Below are positions 60,055-64,000 of a stretch of 64,000 bases of DNA, one piece after another. Both the position numbers and the translations under genes were made by a program. How positions within the stretch are numbered: position 1 is the stretch's first letter; each line of letters opens with the position of its first letter. The notes beneath the pieces are model-generated. The model did not search any database. It was not told the origin of the DNA and worked only from the letters and a program-made list of their open reading frames with translations. Source of the DNA: Lycium barbarum (lineage: Eukaryota > Streptophyta > Magnoliopsida > Solanales > Solanaceae). Where the stretch lies: the NCBI RefSeq assembly GCF_019175385.1, contig NC_083338.1, positions 96,406,062 to 96,470,061 on the forward strand, given 5' to 3'.

Positions 60055-60290
60055 TCCGCCGGAGAAGAAATGAAGAAACAATCCTTGTAATGTTAGTCCT
60101 ATAGTAGTTGAAATCAAATCAAACTCCCTGGAAAGATACCAAAAGGAAGGGGAAAGATATGTCAACTAGTAAGTCTAAAAATGTCACTGGTGACTCTGAT
60201 TTCGAAGAAGAAAGTGAGCATCCTAAAGCAAAAAAAAGTAAGGTTGCGATTGGTGAAAAGAAGAAGAAGAAAAACAACTCGACAAAGAAG

Positions 60291-60834
60291 GTATAAAAAT
60301 TAAACACTTTAGTCTTTGATTTTTTTGGTTAATTTGCATGTTTTGTATGTAAAGGGGTGTATGAAATATGTATGTAAAGGGGTGTGCCAGTATGATTTTC
60401 TGAAATATTTAGCATTTTTTGTGTGTATATAATATGCATGAAATGTGTATAACGTGATTTATGAGTTGTTGGTGTACATAAAATGTATGGAAAATGGCAT
60501 TAGTTGATTTTCACATGGTTCCTAGGCACTGCATTTGCACCAGCAGCAACATATGACCCATAAATTGGTGTTACATCCAAAGATGTTTTAATAAATCCCT
60601 AAACTGGCGTTTTTGCCAGAATTTACAGACCAAATTCAGCAACAGAAGTTACAAAACTTCCTTTAGTGATTTATTTTCACGGTGCAAATTCAGTAGATGG
60701 TTCCTAAATGGGTGGCTGCACATAATTTAAAACAAGGATCTGAAGGAACTGAATGGATAGTATTTTACTTGCTGCTTGTTCCTTTTAGGTTAAATTGAAT
60801 TTGACTACTTGTTCCTTTTATTTATTATATTCAG
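60291..60834 (+). other. Candidate intron of the DUF1985-type gene
   Basis: AAGAAG|GTATAA and TATATTCAG|AAT frame a 544-base A+T-rich stretch. Joining puts the lysine-rich part next to the domain exon. It is inferred from sequence only. Confidence 0.55.
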
Positions 60835-62019
60835 AATACAAAGCAACAGACTCATTGGTGTTCTTACACCAACGTGAATTCCCCAGAAGAAATTAAGGGG
60901 TGCCTAAATGACACACAACTGAAGATGTTTAGGGATTCCCCTTTTGAGTTATTTCTGGATTTGCCAACCTTGAAGGTTCAGCCACAACTACTTCGAAGTC
61001 TGATGTATGCCGATATAGATCATGATAGGGATGATATGTTTATCATGAAGGTCAATGGGAAATTTCTTCACTGGGGCAGTCCCAGTGCCGCTGAAGCCGA
61101 TGACGGGCAGTTTTGTAAAGTTAATGAAGGGTTAAAAACCCTTAGACCCTCATTATGTCCCATTTCGATATTTGAGATTGAAGAAACTGCTCTTAAGAAT
61201 ATTTGAAGGAGAATCTTGGAGGTAAATCTTACTCATTTCTTCATTCTACCTTTAATCCATTCTCATGTTAGATTCCCCCTTTTCTCTTAATAAACCCATG
61301 ATAACGGGAGTTCAAAGAGGATTTTGAAAGAACATTGTCCCCAGGATTATTAATGATAAATTGGTAATGTTTATGCTAGATAGTGACTAATCTAAGCTCA
61401 TTAAGCATATATCTTCCACTTTTAGCATTGAATTTCGAAATTGGAGACTTAGGGTTTATACCCAATTTTGAGGGTTTTGCTTGAAATCAGATATTAGGCT
61501 AATACTTGAGTTAAATCAACAATTAGTGGTTGGGTTATGATTACCTAGTACTTAATTTGGTATTTTGCTTCCGAAATTTTCCGTTTTGCCCTTTCTGGGA
61601 AAATTTCCTCAATTTATAGGGTTAGAATTGATCTAATTGAAATAATAGCAATATTAGTATCATTCTTCATGATTTCTAATATAGAATTCGATTATGCTTA
61701 GAATACTTTGGTTCCGAGGTTCAGCGGAAGGGCAAGGCAAAGGAGTGAGTTCTTGGTGTTGCGGTTTGACCATCCAGGTAGGTTATGGCTTACCTTTGGT
61801 GAGACTTCGTATAGCGAAGCACATATTTAGATTATAATGTCGGAGACAACATGTGAACCTTCGGGTATGAAGTCGTGTTGGATATTGCCTTAGGTTGGGC
61901 CCTGTTATGTGTTAGGACTAGCCACCCTGTTATGTGTGTGCTTTGATTGTTCCATTGTGATGGTTTGATGCCATGAGTAGTTGGTAGATATTGGAATCTG
62001 TGTTATTGTCTTGATTGAG

Positions 62020-62265
62020 ATATAATTGACGTACCCATTGTTGGTATTTATACTTGGATATGTTGTTGGCGTACCCACTGCTGCTACTTGTGATATCGAT
62101 ATATTGTTGGCATACCACTGTTGGTATGGTGATATGATATATTGTTGGCATATCCATGATTAGTATTGTGATATTGATATATTATTGACATACCCACTAT
62201 TGGTATTTGTGATATTGATACATTATTGGCGTACCCCATTGATGGTACTTGTGATATTGAACTTG
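62020..62265 (+). repeat. About 41-bp tandem repeat
   Basis: Five to six imperfect copies of 'gatattgatatattgttggc' plus ATACCCACTGTTGGTA, with the 'ttggc' core at about 62066, 62107, 62146, 62186 and 62226. Confidence 0.8.
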
Positions 62266-62319
62266 ATTGTTGATGTTGATATACGCATTGCATACATTCT
62301 CACTCATTCATGATGCATG

Positions 62320-62600
62320 GCCGATACCTGGTGATGATCCGGTATCGTTGATGGAGTGAAACTGGTATTTTAATAAACTCTTTTACTTGAATGATTGTGA
62401 GAAGGCCGATGTCTGAGGTTGAATTCCGGAATCGTTGATTATGTGAAACTGATATTTAACAACTCTTTTACTTGAGTGATTGTGAGATGACCGATGTTTG
62501 AGGTTCAATTCAGGAATCGTTGACTGTGTGAAACTGATATTTGACAACTCTTTTATTTGAGTGATTGTGAGATGGCCGATGTCCGATGATCTATTCCGGC
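62320..62600 (+). repeat. 85-bp tandem repeat
   Basis: About three copies with the GCCGATGT-type core at 62405, 62490 and 62575 (period 85), each holding GTGAAACTGATATTT and 'aactcttttacttgagtgat'. Confidence 0.88.
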
Positions 62601-64000
62601 ATCGTTGTTACATGGCCGATTCCGATGATATTCCGGAATCATTGTTAGTGCATGGACTCCGCGGCTCCCCCAGGGTGGTGCCGGTGAGAATCCCCCCGTG
62701 GGCAAAGATCCGTGACGGGTGGCACTTAGACTTTGCGAGTCACGCTAGGTTGTGCTACCGAGACGTCGATATTTCCATCCGGAGTACATGTGTACACCTC
62801 ATTTGCATGGCATGGCATTGCATTCGTACCATTATTGCACTGCATTGCATTATGACTTGATTGAGATACTTAGTGATTGGATTGCGATGATTAGATTGGA
62901 TCGGATATATTCAGACTTGACATATTTGGGTTTTGATGCTTACATAGGAGATGATGGATACTCGGTTGTGATTATATAGTCTTATGCTTGGTTGGTTTAT
63001 TTTCTTATCTGCTTTATTTTCTGAATTGTGTTAACTATGCTTAGTTGGCCGATGATGCCTACCAGTATTGTTGTTTGTATTGACCTGCACTTGCTGTATT
63101 CTTTTATGAATGTAGAGTATCAGGTCGGATCCACTTTCGTGACCTGTGGATGATCAACGCTTCAGCTTTCTCTCGAGTTTCCAAGGTGAGCATGGCGTCC
63201 GCTGACCTTGAAGGCTTTCCTATCATATGTCATATTTTTATTTCAGAGACATAGACATTTATGTATTAGTATTCCAGATTGTACTATTCTCCTTAGATGC
63301 TCTTGTATTATTCAGACTAGACCCTGGGGGTGTTTATTGTCTTCCACACTTTCTACTACTTATATATAGATATATCATGAGACTTACGTATTTGTCCTAG
63401 TTCGCTGTTTTAAATTCATTTTTTCGTGTATTATTTCATTGTTGGGTTGAGGGTTCGCTTAACGAGGTGGGAAGGTAAGTGCCCGCCCGGCCTAAGCAAA
63501 ATGGGTCGTGACAGGTAGACCCCACGGTTGCAAAGCGTATTGGAAACGACATCCCCCGTATTTTTAATTGGCAAACAACTTCGAATACAGTCTACTTTAA
63601 CCATTTGAAGACGGGGATGTTCAAAACCTACAACAATCTGGTAATAATACAAGCTAACTATTTTTCATACATTAATTATACATATTTCATACACTGTTTT
63701 TATTATAATTCTAACTAGTCAGCTTCTACATGTATTTTTGTTGGTAGCTGGTTTTTACCAACATTCTCCCAACGGATGAGGAAAAGAGAATTATCAACTT
63801 TTCTGCGTTGCCACAAGAGACTGTGGTCGTTGATGTTGTAGTAGAACTGCAAGTTTCTACAGAGTCGAGTCCTTCTCCCTCTGTACATGGTTCTGCGTTT
63901 GAAGCATTGAAAAAGGAAGCTGCAAATGTAAGCGTGTGTTTTCACTAATTGTATTCATCATTTTTCTTATGGAATGGTTGAATTTTGTGGTTAACAATAT

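Larger units (their letters stand above)
61095..63513 (+). mobile_element. 5'-truncated Gypsy LTR fragment
   Basis: The right end is ATGGGTCGTGACA, a normal LTR terminus, at 63513. The left part (61130-61290: CATTTCGATATTTGAG, AAGAATATTTGAAGG) parallels 44310-44410 of the Del-like LTR (CATTTCGAG.., AAGGATATTTTTGAAGG). No TG start or matching duplication is found, so the first part is lost. It interrupts the DUF1985-type gene. The left limit is approximate. Confidence 0.65.
59952..63927 (+). pseudogene. Spliced DUF1985/Ulp1-type gene, split by an LTR
   Basis: This is probably a transposon-borne (Mutator-type) Ulp1 protease-family gene, N-terminal part only; the protease domain would lie beyond the window. 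ATG at 59952 leads MSTRRSHRFG; a lysine-rich exon (60111-60290: KAKKSKVAIGEKKKKK) may carry a nuclear signal. Candidate intron 60291-60834 (GTATAA..TTCAG). The next exon has SPEEIKGCLNDTQLKMFRDS, PFELFLDLPTLKVQPQLL and MKVNGKFLHWG, DUF1985-like. An LTR fragment follows. Then exon 63514-63640 (KRIGNDIPRIFNWQTTS), intron 63641-63747 and exon 63748-63927 (VFTNILPTDEEKRIINF) with donor GTAAGC. A poly(C) run at 60035-60054 makes the first frame uncertain. Confidence 0.6.

Overview
The window looks like repeat-rich nuclear DNA of a dicot plant, most likely Solanaceae. The reasons are the A+T-rich composition, plant Gypsy polyproteins of the Athila and Del/Tekay types, plant L1-type LINEs, Helitrons ending in CTAG/CTGG, hAT-type MITEs and two fragments of plastid 16S rRNA. 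The family-level guess rests on remembered styles of MITE and LTR ends and is an inference. I see no intact host gene, tRNA gene or complete rRNA gene; nearly all recognisable DNA is transposons nested inside transposons.

Layout. 1-5777: a head-to-tail run of two, possibly three, non-autonomous Helitrons, the last holding a hAT-like MITE and a decayed plastid 16S piece. 5882-6157: another hAT-type MITE. 6856-16092: a minus-strand, Ogre-like solo LTR (TSD taggt) holding a second solo LTR (8905-11942, TSD agtat) and a second plastid 16S piece. 16210-33183: a Mutator-like shell with long inverted ends, filled by an Athila-like Gypsy element (17097-33019). That element has a tRNA-Asp primer site, gag, protease, RT, RNase H, integrase and a third ORF in the env position, and its two LTRs face each other. 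Its gag/protease junction is split by a 5.1-kb solo LTR (19633-24718, TSD ggagt). 33857-46315: a deleted Del/Tekay-like Gypsy element carrying three more solo LTRs (34270-39653 holding 35274-38175, and 40759-43947), each with a 5-bp TSD. 47395-51207: a 5'-truncated plus-strand LINE. About 51340-56911: a minus-strand LINE split by a hAT-like element (52310-54254) that itself holds a Mutator-like MITE (52676-53841). 57105-59559: a MITE, one end of an LTR and CACTA-like and Mutator-like ends. 59952-64000: a spliced, transposon-associated DUF1985/Ulp1-type gene interrupted by a 5'-truncated LTR.

How the parts relate. All coding regions are broken, so nothing here forms a working operon or pathway. 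The informative signal is history: six 5-bp target duplications give the order of insertion, solo LTRs far outnumber paired ones, and the eight in-frame stops of the Athila-like element are each explicable by one C-to-T change. The most unusual structure is the Athila-like element with inverted LTRs flanked by a near-matching 5-bp duplication. Also notable are the abutting Helitrons, the two plastid 16S remnants, and a roughly 90-bp tandem array of CGACGG/CCGTCG palindromes between pol and the third ORF.
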